From NCBI GenBank assembly GCA_024704765.1, contig JAKMXF010000055.1:912793-976792 (forward strand): a DNA stretch of 64,000 nt. Reading direction: 5' to 3'. Each line of letters begins with the position of its first letter. The first letter of the stretch is position 1. Shown here one piece after another: positions 1-12,236 of this stretch. Below the pieces are notes generated by a model that made no database searches, was not told the origin of the DNA, and saw nothing but the letters and a program-made list of their open reading frames with translations. A program made the position numbers and the translations under genes. The DNA comes from Oopsacas minuta. Its lineage: Eukaryota; Porifera; Hexactinellida; Lyssacinosida; Leucopsacidae.

Positions 1-1006
1 ACAATACTCAAGATCCAGTCCGTACAGATCTTCAGCAGTTGCAGGAGATAGTATGCGTGGAGTGCCCATCCAGATCTACTGTAGAGCGAAGGGCTACCCG
101 TTTAAGATCTGGTGATGCTGTTGTCATAGATTTGCCTCGATCTGGAAAACCGGTATCCACCACCACTTCAGAGAATATCGCACTCATTGAAAGTATGGTC
201 ATGGAAGACAAGTGCATTATTGTCAATCAGCTGGAACAAAGTATGGGGATTTCATCGGGAGCAATTCGTACAATTCTGACAACTGAGCTTGGCTACCGAA
301 CGATTTGTGGGAAATGGGTCCCGCATAAGCTCAGTGAGAATCAAAGGTTGGCGCGACTGAATATTGCCAAGAAACTCTTGAAACTTGTGAGAACTGCGAT
401 TCTAGACACCTAACAGAGATTATTACTGGTGACGAGACGTCGGTCTACTATTCAACACCATATAGCAAGTATAAGAAGCGATCATGGGTGAGGGGCGACG
501 AACAACCGGTGAAAATTCCTAGACCCGACTTCAGAAACCTAAGATTATGTATACCATCTTCTTCAGTAGTCATAGAATTGTCTTGCAATTATCTTGTGAG
601 AGTGGCAAGGCTGTTACTGCTACTTTCTTCACAGAGCAAGTGCTTCCAAATTTGATATAAAATATAGAAAAGTACCGCCCGAAAACCGGAACTCGAGGAA
701 TGAAGATTTTAATTGATAACGCCAGTTCCCATACAGCTAAGCTTATCAAAAATTTCTGGGATGTAGAAGGGTTTGAATTACTTCTCCATCCGCCACACTC
801 ACTAGACCTAGCTCCGTGTGATTTTTGGCTATTCGCCAAGCTTAAAATCTACCTTCAAGGCAAAGATTTTAACACATTACAAGCACTCGGAACGGGCCTG
901 CACCAGTACTTCAAATCCATCCTAAAGAAGAGTACAGAAATTTGTCTACAAGTGGGTAGAAAGGTTAAAACTTTGTGTATCTGCAGGAGGGAATTACTTT
1001 GAATAA
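1..1006 (+). pseudogene. Mariner transposase, broken, copy 1
   Basis: This is the remnant of a DDD transposase that would cut and paste the mariner element. The first open stretch (39-413) carries a paired helix-turn-helix region with RFRSG and PRSGKP motifs and the mariner signature GKWVPHKLSENQ. A frameshift beside the codons for ILDT is followed in another frame by TGDET (first catalytic Asp). The second catalytic Asp is in MKILIDNASSH (from 700) and the third in LDLAPCDFWLF, with 34 residues between them, the mariner D34D spacing. A further frameshift precedes the C-terminal YKWVERLKLCVSAGG, which ends at a TAA at 1004-1006. At least three frame changes are visible, so it is not functional. 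Two of them are shared with copies 2 and 3. Confidence 0.92.
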
Positions 1007-1082
1007 ATAATATAGTGAATTAGTGTGTATAGTGTTTGTATCATATTCTATGATATCACCCCAAAACATATTGACGCCTTAG
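1..1082 (+). mobile_element. Mariner element, copy 1 (5' end outside the window)
   Basis: This is the right-hand 1082 bp of a mariner-type DNA transposon. Comparison with the copy at 43118-44447 shows that about 245 bp, including the left terminal repeat, lie outside the window. The right terminal repeat ends at 1082 (…GACGCCTTAG) and is followed by TA at 1083-1084, the standard mariner target duplication. The inner part of the end, TGATATCACC at 1051-1060, is shared with the other two copies. The copy is clearly older than copies 2 and 3, judging by more scattered substitutions in its 3' end. Confidence 0.93.
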
Positions 1083-1084
1083 TA

Positions 1085-2530
1085 ATTTCCATTTATAGTA
1101 TTATTGAAGACTGGCAATATTGTTTGGTGATTACAAAATGTAAAAACATGCCTTTTATGTTTATTTTTATGAATATAAAGTAATGAAAAAGTTGAAATAC
1201 TATTATATGATTCAATATTCCAATTGTATATTAAACGAAATACGAAGCACAGCCTGCTGAATAACATTAGATTTTCCATACATGATATAAAATATTTAAA
1301 GAACAATAAAAATATATGTATAAATAGATTATTCGAGGTATATTATTGTAATTTAGTTAATTAAGAGTTGTGACATGTTTTAAGTTTGAACACAAATATT
1401 TGTACAACACAACTCAAAAATCCTTGAAAAATATATATAAAAACTAACTCCATGCCATTGCTTCCTCTCGGCCCTTGGGAGCGAGTTTAAGTAAGTAGTT
1501 CTAAGTTATCAGTAAGTATAAAGCACAATTGTTAACAAGAGTGAATAAAGATTAGAACTGAAGGTAACAATTTAGCGGGATATCGCTGGAAGTAGCATAT
1601 TAATATTAAACTAGACACAAAAGAGCGGTAAAATGAAGGTTTGTGGCAAGTTTTGGCGGATCATTCTGAATTTTTTACTGTATATTATAAAAATCACAAT
1701 AAATTTACATATGATTAATTCAAAGTGTGAAAATCAGATACAGCATACAGTCTCATTATATCAACACAGTTAAGAAGAAACTCCAAATAAGGAGTACGGA
1801 ATAACTAGACTTTATTGTACGTTAATTAATTAGTAATACGATAAATGCATGTTAGTCGAAATCTCAGAATTGACAATTGGAATTGAATCTACGTAGAATT
1901 CCATAAATTCATCGCTTGACATCTAACAAAGAGAGTTTGCTCATTAATCTAACAAAAAGTAATGAGAACATGCTCACTACTGTGCATAAATTCTAGAGCC
2001 GAGTACACAATAGGGCGTATCTAGGTTACAATACTCGTGCCTTTTACAAGCCAGCGGTTTGGACGCTAAGCGGCGTGGGTCTGTAATATTTTGAGATATC
2101 AAAAATAAATATAAGCCCCTACTGCAGGCGTCGTAGACCATGGCTATGCCTCTGATTGCCATGCTGGTATGGTGGGATTATTTCTGTATACTGGAATTAG
2201 CAAAATATTGGTTGGAAGTGCAGCATATTCTTGCATCTAAAGACTATATTCTAAATGTAGTTCAGAATTTTAACCTTGTATGTCAAATACAATAACATTA
2301 TCTACAAATAAATGTAAGGATATTCTATAATATCCAGATAATTCAAGCAAATCACAAGTACAATAATGTGGTCAAATAAATATTTCGAGCAGATCTTCAC
2401 ACTTTCAGGTTTCTTATATGTCAATGGTAGGTGTTTTTATGAATATAAAGCAAACAAGTAGTTGAAATCATAAGATATACGAAGCGGCTCATTGTATGAA
2501 ACAATAATGATGTATTTAAAGAAATTAAGA
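1085..2530. other. A+T-rich interval, no gene recognised
   Basis: There are only short, codon-poor open frames on both strands. A slightly less A+T-rich patch at 1441-1560 is not assignable. A 60-bp stretch at about 1684-1747 resembles one at about 10130-10200 (shared CATATGATTAAT / ATATGATTAATCCAAAGTG type sequence), so it may be an old dispersed repeat. Confidence 0.5.
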
Positions 2531-2540
2531 CCAGGGTTCT

Positions 2541-5460
2541 GAATTTCGGGTAGAGCTTGATTCCGGTAGCGGGTTAACCTGTTAACCGCCGCTATAACCA
2601 GTTAACTTGAATAGGGAAAATTTATTCGATGAACGAAAATAGTGTTATTTGATCAACAACTATATTAAGTTTTCTTAATCATTGGGAGGTAAGAAATTAT
2701 CAAAGACAAATTTTGTTTGTAAGGCATCTTGGAATGTTGCATCTAGGGCCATGTTCTCAAAGTCCAATCGTTTTGTGAGATACGTTGTGGCTAATGAGGT
2801 TTTACTAAAGACAAGGTTTGTTGTCGTCAGGTTTCCAGGATGAGTTAGGGTTTGAAAATTATGAAGTCATAATTATTTCCCAATTTATTCAAATTTATTT
2901 AGTTTCTTATAATTCATTACTATATAAGATATTCTTAATAGTATCATGCTTCAATAACAAACAATAGCATCTAGGCAAAGAATTAGTTAATGTGGAATTG
3001 TAACCTAATCTTGTATGAAGTATAAAATTATTATTCGGATATGTTGTATAAGAATGTGATATTATGTTAACTACAAAAATAAGAAAATATTTAAACTTAA
3101 AAAAATGTATATGAAATTATTTTACATAATTATCGTCATAAAAAGATTTCAAATATCACTTACACTTCATGAAGGAAATGAAATATTGCTGGATAACATG
3201 CAGGGCCATCGAAATGCAAAGTAGATGTCAATTTGGCAAGAAGAATAATTGGAGAAAAAGATGGAATCGACTCAAAATTACCAACGTTCTCAAAAGATGT
3301 GAAGAACCTCCATTTGAGGTGTAGTCGGATTAGAAAACGAATGCACCACGATCAGTCCGCAAATTATCTTGAACAAATAGTACTTAAACGTCTGGGCTAT
3401 AAAACAATTACTGAAACTTCAGCTCAGCTGCTTTGTCGGCGGTTAATCCGAATATCACTAAACGGAAATCCCTAGAAGATTTGAAAAAATCAGATTCTAA
3501 ACGTGTACGCCTCGAGAGCACTGGTATTATGGGCATGTTATCTCAAATTAGCTTGTTCAGAATGTATTATCCAGTATGTTGGTCTGAAATTATATTTTAT
3601 TGCAGTTGCTATATAAGGATACCATAACATTACTCTTATTGTAAAAAGAAATTCTGAAGGTGATAATTTTGATAACCTTCACTCCAACAAATTGGTTTCG
3701 CCCAAAAAGCCAACATTCCTTGCATATAACCTCAATCTGGGGGAATTGAAATGGACTCATCTGAGGAATTTTGGAATTTCAGAAAGTTTAAAGTTAGCCA
3801 GTTGGTCTAAAATACGTGATTTTCGTACAACTCTAATATCTCCGTACCAATTTTACCCATCTGTATCAAATCCAATCGGAGTAACAGTTAACTACATTGA
3901 CCACATAGTAAACATCTTGAAACGTATCATCACACACTCTATACAATCAATTGAAGAACCTCAGTTGTACCCGATCCACTTTATGGTTAAACATGGCGTA
4001 GATGAGTCGGGAAGTCACAGTATGCCTAATCTTAGATCTCAAACAAGTTCGTGATAGTTTAAATTTTTCTCTTATTCATGGTTTCTCCTCTTGAATTGAA
4101 AGATTATGAAGGTAATATTACCCAGTCTATTCAATACTCAAATTCTAGATTCCCCAAGCAACCAATCGCATTGCTACCTCAAAAAGAGAACATTGAAAGT
4201 GTCACTCCTCTAATGAATTTCTTGAATCCACAAATTGACGAACTTGTTTCAACTGCCTTCGAGAATGAAAGTGGACATGTGAATATTGAAATTAAAGGCC
4301 TCAATGTTAAATTGTAAAATTTGTGCCATATTTACTGGTTTCGGTAGAGCTGCATGTCAGTGTTGCTTCGCAGGTCAAACTGATGTATCAGACCCTGAAG
4401 TTGTAATAGCAGGCTTTCCGAATAATTGCACGTTGCAAGCGATCAAAGATACTATCATAGAGCTAACTTCTGATAAAAAGGAGCTTACAGTATATCTTCC
4501 CGAAAACGAGCTGGAATCACTCATGAATCTGCAAGTTCAATTGAAGTCCACCCTATTGACCCCTACACTCATACTTAAGTATACTTGATTAGTTCCTGAA
4601 AATATCATACTGGATACCAGCGGAAAGACGTAGCTGGGCTGATCATGTAAATATTAGGACCAGCAATAAACTGATTCGACAACGGATTAAAGAAGTTACG
4701 ATTATTCAGTTCGAAAACCTAGAGGAAGTGGAAACAATAGCACTGGTAATTCAGCTCGTTTTTTCTTATCCAATGATTTCCACTTTAAAACAGCGCTCTC
4801 TTTTAACACTTCAAGAAGACGTTGAAAATCCTAAATTATTTAATAGAAATATTTCTGCTCTTACATGTGTAGCTAATTCCTCTCAGAACATCAATGTTAG
4901 TACCTTTAAGGGCATTATGTGAAGAAATATATCTCTTCAGTAAGATCGTTATCCTGGGTTCCAATAACTCCCACAGTGCATACATTTCGAGCATGTACTT
5001 ATCAATTTATAGAACTGAATGTTGATCGTGGCCTTAAGATACTCGGAAGAAGATTTGGAACTGAAACATAAGTACAAACGCATGTTTAGTGAAAATATAT
5101 CGCAAAATCAGATTTTCTTTCAGAAGTGAAAGACATATACTCCCGAATATACATAGTAGGAGAGCCGTACTCAATGAGAAGTTCCGTAAGTGTCTCAAAT
5201 GTAAGAAATGTGGAGAGTTGAGACATCAACGAGGGTGTAAAACAAACTTAAACTGCAACAGTTCAGAATATCTAACTTGACAGATTTAAACATGAAATTT
5301 TTTCCCTACTGGAAGCGAATGACTCACTGTGGAGATATAGTAGCAGTATATTTCTATTTTTAATGTTAGTCATAAATCTTAATTGCTTGTATTAAAGAAT
5401 AATTGCAGCAGTTAACCGATTAACTGCTATTACCCAATAGGTTTTAACCCACCCACAATC
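2541..5460 (+). mobile_element. Possible extent of an old Transib-like element
   Basis: A decayed Transib-like transposase lies inside this interval. Rough inverted repeats flank it: GCGGGTTAACCTGTTAACCG at about 2568-2587, and the complementary-looking GTTAACCGATTAACTGC to TTTTAACCCACCC at about 5408-5454. The distance, about 2.9 kb, is the same as the better preserved Transib at 17785-20766. I cannot define exact ends or a target duplication, and the CCAGGGTTCTGAATTTCGG near 2542 looks more like a hAT end. Treat the boundaries as a hypothesis. Confidence 0.3.
3233..4588 (+). pseudogene. Decayed Transib/RAG1-like transposase
   Basis: This is a set of collinear plus-strand open fragments (3233-3475, 3433-3627, 3692-4054, 4078-4317, 4286-4588) in shifting frames. 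Read in order they parallel the Transib protein at 18403-20546. VKHGVDESGSHS matches the ISDGLDGSGSHR region (first catalytic Asp position). VSPLELKDYEGN followed by a PI…LLPQKEN stretch matches the FGFKVISI…RPVAILALQEN stretch. CAIFTGFGRAACQCC corresponds to the AKIISGAG…CCQFC zinc-ligand region, where the second catalytic Asp appears lost. Later parts (to about 5280) are not convincing. The coding relationship is my reading of motif order, not an alignment. It is a different and much older lineage than the 18-kb element. Confidence 0.55.
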
Positions 5461-5469
5461 ACATAGCTT

Positions 5470-8400
5470 TGAAATGATAAACCTTACTGTATTGATATCA
5501 AATACCGACCCGCTATTGTATTACTTGTATGGGAAATTGGCTGATTTTTAGGACAATTAAGTCCACATATAAAAAGGTTGCTACTACTTATATCGAATTT
5601 AAACCAAATATCCCGTAGACAGAAATTCGACAACATGCCCATTGAAATTCACACAATTTGCAATTTAAAAGAAATCAAAAATACTTTTGTATCAATAATA
5701 TAAATCCTAGTTAGGTACCAAAATTTGAAATTTTACTGATAATCTCCTAACGAGCTAAAAGCCTGCGGCGTAATTCGTTAATCCGATTTAAAATTAAATA
5801 TATGGTTGAATAGTAGAAACAAAAAATGTTAAAGAATCTAAAATGTAACTCATATATATCTAAATACTTGTTCCAATATGTTATAATAGAAATTCGTTAT
5901 TGTAAATATTTAGTACAAGGTCAAAAAACTTCATTAAATTAGATTAACCGCTGAACAATTCTATCCCCAGAACGATGCAAATATTCATCAATACAACAAT
6001 GAATAGACTGGTTCAGTTAGAATGAATTATGAATTTCTAGGTTCCCAGATATGGTGAATTGAATGAGATAGTTCAATCACTGATTAATGTGTAAAACAAT
6101 CAAGTCGATTTCCAGTTTAAGGCCAACACTGATACACACTAAATTTATTCGTGCAAAAACTGCAACATTTCTGGAATATAGATACTACATATAAAGTAGC
6201 TGAATCGGCGAACCATATACATAATCAAATAATCACAAGTTACGGTTAGACCTTATGTATTGTGAGCTATGCTAAATAATTGTATTGAAATTAAGAATAA
6301 AATCATCAATGGAATATTAAAATAAACTAACTGTAATTAATTTGCCAAGACAATCTTCACTATAAATTCTAATATCGTTTGATTCATCACTGCATAATTT
6401 GAACAATCGCTCAAAGACAATACCAATTAATCGTGAATACTCAGGTAGATCACTAGGAGAAACATTATAAATAACAGTAAATAAAGGAAAACAATGCAAC
6501 AACAATTAAGTCAAGAAATACAAGGATAAATATAACTATCAAGTTACTTTTAAGAAAGTATCAATATTATAGAATAAATTCAATTTAGGGGCTGATCGAA
6601 GGGAGGTACCTACCTTAAGCACCACGCGAAATTTTGAAACAGGGGTTTGTATACACCGAATAATTACGCTTATAATAATTTAAGATTTAATGCAGCTCAT
6701 AATTCTGAGATTTTTCCCTTATGAAAATTCAGATTCTGAAGATATGTTCATTTTTGGTAATTATAATGTTCTCCAAATTTCTCTAGCCCTCATCATTATA
6801 AGAGAAATTCATAACCTACAAAGATGTATATATTCAACAATCTAATCATTAATTCCGCATATGTATACATATATTATAGATAATATTCACCTAAATAGTA
6901 TACATTGATTCGTTGTAGTTTTGAGTGATACCGGAAATGTGTACATGGTGACGCCGAAAACAATTTTGAGAAATCACAGATAAATGAGTAAGTAGGACCA
7001 TAGTATCTTATACACTAAGGCAATGGCAGTCGAATCAAATTATAGACCATGGATGGCAATTTCTCAGGGACTAGGGTCATTCAGTTACCAGGGCCATACG
7101 ACAAAATTGGATTCTAATTCATTTTACGAGGGACAATACATTTTGCATGACGATATAGGAGTTTCTGCGCATAGAGAGAAAATTCATAAGCCTAGAGATA
7201 TATAAGCGAGAAACTAGTTGTAGAAGATGCAGGTATTTGGCAAAATAGTTCAATTGAGCATAATAAGCTCCCGATCTTAGTTCAATGTAACAAACTGTGA
7301 GTTAGTGATTGCCTCATCCTCAGAGGGAAGTCAGCGAATATTGGGTGAATGGCGGTGAATAGAAAATATCTGGTTCTTCTTCTGAAACAAAGCCACTATG
7401 AAACAATGTTTATTAAATCTTGTAAACAAACAATGTAAATGCTAGAAGTATCCATTGGATTTCTGGAAATGTTCACATAATTCCGCCCTGAGGCATTCCT
7501 TTTTGACAGAACATCTTAGATGTCATTTGACTAGGCTACTGAAGTGGATTATAATTAGATCCGTCAATTGAAAAGGCAAGAGTTTTGATTTTCATAATAT
7601 TGACAAACTCAATATAAAAATGTGGTTTTTGAGAACAATTGACTATACAGGTTGATTTAGTTCTTGAAAATCTAGAATTTCTGTGATTAATGAACCAATA
7701 AAGATTTCTTGGAAATCCTGTCAATTCTTTCGAGGAAGATAAAGGAATGCTATGTTTGCCATTGTGATGACCACTTTCATTTCTGCTAGTTTAACTTTGG
7801 TTTTTACGGCTTAAACGTCATACTGCTGATTCCTTTCGAAAAGGATTTGATTTAAGAACTGTTTGAACATGTCTATTACCTGGATGTGCACAAGAAATAT
7901 ACTTACGGCAAAATTACATCAGTTTGAGAAATAAGTTTTGAAATACATATAAACTCATCATTCCTTCAGGATGAAATTTGGTAATATTATACGAGTTGTA
8001 TCATCATCAATTGCATTTGATGTATCAATATATGATTAAATGGAATGATTCTGCATCGATTTCCTTAAAGGATCAATCAAACACATTTTTGCTTTGTATC
8101 AAGATTTCGTTTTCATCGAAACACACCTCAGGAAAGATCTCAAATTATTATATTTAGAAATAAATTTAATCATAGTAAGTCAACATCTTAATGAACATTA
8201 ATTACAATAATAAGATAGAAGGGGGAGGAAATACCGAATCAGGATTCTTAAGCTTGTGACATAAAGCTTGTGACATGTCCATATACAATCACCATTATGA
8301 TCAATGAAGGTGCAAATTTGTATTCTTAGGTAATTACATGTAACCAAAATTTCATCTGTCCTAGACCAAACACGTAGATTCTGTTGAGTTTCATTATATT

Positions 8401-11000
8401 GGATATAGTTTCTATTTATAAGTTGACAATTTCCAATATACTTGTAAATAGAAATCACAAATATATAAATTTTACTTCTTCATCACCTGATCAAATATAC
8501 AAATAACTCTATAGAAACAATTTCCATCTGGTTTTATTAGAAATAGAGTCTCTGATAAATTTCGAACATTAAATATGTATCCATATAAGTGTTTGAAGAA
8601 TCTTAACGAAATATATGTCACATAAATTAACAGAGGTTTCCGCTTGAATTTCATACTTAAGGTGATAGCAATAGCTTGTTTGACCTTAGGTTCAGAACTA
8701 TAGGTACTAGTTTTACTTTAAAGTAGATCATGAGAGCTCACCTCTGTTGAGTATTACCTTGAAATGGAATTAATTATCACAAATGCTCGAACTGTAAAAT
8801 TTCTCTATTAATAAGGTATTGAAATATTCACTGTAAACTGTGTCGTAAAAACATTAAGATGTTAACAGTACTAGTCAGGAGATCCATATTTCGCGACATC
8901 CTCCGGTGTAGATATTCTTGAAACAGAATTTGGTAGTTACGTCCCGTTCCGTACATTTAGGTAACAAAATGTCGTTAGATTCAGGGAAACAGAAAGCCTT
9001 GGTGTCTTTGTGATTGTGCTGCCATTGAAGGTCTTGAAATTTTGATATTCAAGTGAATTTTCTTAATGACACAGTTTTGGTTGTGATGCTAAGAGTAACA
9101 GGCTAGTGATATAGAATATAAAATATAGAACATTTAACAATAATACAAAATACCCCAAGTATGTAAATAGTTTGTAAAGAAACAAAAGTTAAATTCACAT
9201 AGCAAACAACAACAATTTTCAGCGCGTACCTAATCTACACGCTGGGTACAATAAGTAACTGAAAACATTCGGTCACGACTCATATGCAGTCACATCGAAG
9301 CTCTAGGGCCTGGGGTAGTTATGTCAATTTATCTGGAGTTAGATATAATTTTATGGAATTTCACGATCAAGGACGAAATCTGTATATGTTCGAGGTTTCA
9401 GACTTCGTTCATGACCCCCACATAAATTATATTCATACAAGTAGTGGGATGTGATTAATGGCTTAGGATCATATTCTTTGCTTCTTAGGTAATAATCGAT
9501 ATAAACTGGCATTCCTTTGTATCCGTGTTCGATAACATGGTTGAATTATACGATTCATGGTTGAATTCTCAGCTCCAATTTAGCCATTAAACTTTCCTTA
9601 AATATTACGCCAACCCTTTGTTGAATGCTGATTAATATCGGGCATGGAGGGCGCAGTTAAAAATTGAGGATTTATCTATACGACCCTTGTAGGTATGAAA
9701 AGCCTGGCATACGAAAGAAATTTCGTTTATAAGGCAAATATATTATTTGTATTGAATAAAAATTATGTTCATGCATAGATAACTAAATATAATGGCAAAA
9801 CAGAAAAGTTTAAGGGTGGGGTATTAGCTAAGAGCGTATTTATACATAAATTTCCTTACTTTTCAACATAAAAAGTAAACAATATTCACAATGTTCTTGA
9901 ATACCATATTCGGATTCAGCATACTCGATTACCTCAGTCTAACCAATGAAAGCAGTTTTCAAACACAAATTGATATTTGTTAACTCTATATCCTTAAAAA
10001 CAACCATAAATTTACATACGAGAAACAAGAAAATACGAAAATTGGATTCACAGTACTTACCCCTGGGTAGCCGCTTAGAGCATGCATGTTTGTATATTTT
10101 GAGATTTAGATAATTTGTTACGTTATGCTCATAAATATAAAAATAAATTTAAATATGATTAATCCAAAGTGTTAAAATCGGATTCAGCATGTTCGATAAA
10201 TTTGGGGAAGGTATATTGAATCGAATTCAGCCTTATAAACACGAAAATTACATAGAAATGCGACAATTTCAATATTGGATACCCTAAATACTTTCCTTCA
10301 AAACAAACAAACAAACAAACAAACAACACTAGATATTTAATAATATAGATTATAACGATTCTCGAGATGTAATTGATACTCAAAACATTTCATCCATGGT
10401 GTCTACCGTATATCATCAACAATGAGCCAACTTTAGTACAAAAATTTTTGATATTTGTATGAGTATATATATATATATACATATATAATTTCATATATTG
10501 GCATTGAGATGATATGCAAAAAGCAACTATGTAAATATATGCGTTCAGCTGATACGGGCTAATGTAAAGTAAGTTATATTTTAAGTAAATGATTAGACAA
10601 AATTATAGGAAAATACGAAATTGCACATTACAGCTTGTGTTCAAAGAATTTTCGATAAAATAATTATGTACTCATTATATAACAAATATAGAGAGAGAAA
10701 GAGCTCAGCATTGTACAGCTTACTTCTACAAGATCACAGTTTTTGTCCATTTTAGAGATAGGTATAATGAAATAAAAGAGAATAACATAAGTTAAGTAAT
10801 ATACCATTAAATTGCAATTAATCCGTATACATATGTGTATATATCAGTGCTCGACAAATTCAGTGGTTTAGTGGCTATAGCCAACAGTACCTTTCCTCAA
10901 GCCGAAAGAAACTCATGTATTTTGGTTTAGTAACACGAAGTGGTGGCTAAGTAGCCATCACGGAGTTTCACATTTGTTTGTAAATCCGGAATAGATTAAG
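5470..11000. other. Long A+T-rich interval without recognisable genes
   Basis: Open frames here are short (under about 90 codons), on both strands, with biased low-complexity composition and no family motifs. The only local structures are a doubled AAGCTTGTGACAT at about 8250-8276, a tetranucleotide run at 10303-10326 and a short TA run near 10467. No RNA gene was recognised. Confidence 0.55.
10303..10326. repeat. (AAAC)n microsatellite
   Basis: Six consecutive AAAC units are seen directly, followed by AACACT. It is a simple sequence repeat with no associated gene. Confidence 0.9.
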
Positions 11001-11009
11001 GAAGATGGA

Positions 11010-11700
11010 AGACTCCAAGCTTGGATTTTTGTGATACAAGGGTATTTGTGCCGGGCTCGGACAAATTAAGGCTTGAGCGAATTTCACACTTATGACAAAA
11101 TTATGACGCCATTGCTACCTTTTGGATTTTCGCAAAATCACATTATGGACCACTAATCAAGCAATAGATATGATAGAAGTTTGAAATTTGAATCATAGGT
11201 ACCTCTCAATATGTCAGACATACTGACATCATGATTCTAACCAAGAAGCTAACTATAATGTGATCATTATGTCATCATTACAGTAAAAAAAATCAAAATT
11301 TTCCAAATTTCGAAAAATTCCTGAATATCTAAATACTTGAAGCAAAAAGGGCCAAAATACTGACCAAAAGTCAAGTAGCAGCTCCATCATTACTACTGGA
11401 GGCCATTAAATAGAATTTGGATGGACCATGGATAATAAAATATCAATAATTCTTGAAAATTTTTCCTTAAGGTTTAAAATGTCGAGTATAAAACCCGGTC
11501 ACGTAGCGATCGGGTATTTACATCTTCAGGTACTTGAGGGAGTAAGGTCTCACACAACGACCTTGAAAGAGAAGCGCGCTAGTGCAACACTAAATTCCGG
11601 TAGCTTACAGTCGAAAGAGTAAAGGTCTGGCAGGGATTCGAACAAAGGACAGGAGGTTTTAGAGTATGATCTCATCAACTACATGATTAACACAATGATA
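11010..11700 (-). repeat. tRNA-headed SINE, copy A
   Basis: This is a dispersed repeat with at least two other long copies in the window (32461-32975 and 45185-46250). Read on the minus strand, the head at about 11695-11622 looks tRNA-like: an A-box-like TAGTTGATGAG, then a B-box TTGTTCGAATCC followed by CTGCCAGACC. The body contains GCGCGCTTC (11572 area), TATTATCCATGG (11425 area), the core ATTATGACGCCATTGC (plus strand, near 11100), and an end near GTATTTGTGCCGGGCTCGG and GGAAGACTCC. A tRNA-like head with internal polymerase III boxes is the hallmark of a SINE. The acceptor stem is not intact, so this is not a working tRNA gene. Confidence 0.6.
11620..11695 (-). promoter_or_regulatory. tRNA-like SINE head with A and B boxes
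   Basis: On the minus strand the B-box-like core GTTCGAATCC (plus-strand GGATTCGAAC at about 11634-11643) lies about 45 bp downstream of an A-box-like TAGTTGATGAG. These are the internal promoter elements of tRNA genes and tRNA-derived SINEs. The same block is recognisable but more worn in the copy ending near 32975 (GGACATGTGGTGTATTATAGG). Confidence 0.5.
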
Positions 11701-12236
11701 ATAAACGACTAAATGCGAAATATAAGCTCATGTTCCAAATAAACTAGCAGAGAAACTCGAAATAATAATTAAGAGGGATAATCAACAATTATGACCAAAT
11801 AATGTTCCACTAACTAATCCATTTTAGCAAAGCAGAATCTAATATTTGTATATGAACATTCGTTTTGACATATAAGAATGTCATAATAAAATTCGACGTC
11901 AGGGTTCATCCCAAAAATGAAGCTAAGCTAATTTCCATGACGAATTTGAAATATTTCATAAAATCTGTATAGATATGATAAATCATATGATAACTATGCG
12001 TATTTATTGACGAACAGAATTAAGACTACACAAGGATAAATAAATAAATTCAGTGGTACTAGTGAAATTGAACATCCACTATACACAGAATCAATTATAT
12101 ATCAGGATCAATAATTGCTCAAAGTATAACAATCGGATTGACCTAAGATTGAAAGGTGGGAAACATAAACACGAAAAGTTTATTGTCAGGAGCACAACTA
12201 GATGTCACTTAAAGTACATATACCAATTTAGGGCCA
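11700..12236. other. A+T-rich spacer, nothing recognised
   Basis: This is the interval between the SINE and the inverted-repeat element. There is one short open frame at 12053-12253 with no family features. Confidence 0.4.

Noticed and set aside
360-460. Programmed frameshift in the mariner gene because all copies share it
   Set aside because: There is no slippery heptamer at the site, and further unshared stops and frame changes show ordinary decay; a common dead ancestor is simpler.
1441-1570. Less A+T-rich patch with AATAAAG that might be an LTR
   Set aside because: No second copy, no TG…CA ends and no retroelement genes nearby.
8472-8560. LIKPDGNCFYRVICIF on the minus strand as a second OTU fragment
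   Set aside because: Only the DGNC core fits; the following residues and context do not, and a short match in A+T-rich DNA can be chance.
11620-11695. Functional tRNA gene
   Set aside because: The B box is good but the 5' and 3' acceptor strands do not pair and the block is part of a dispersed repeat, so it is a SINE head.
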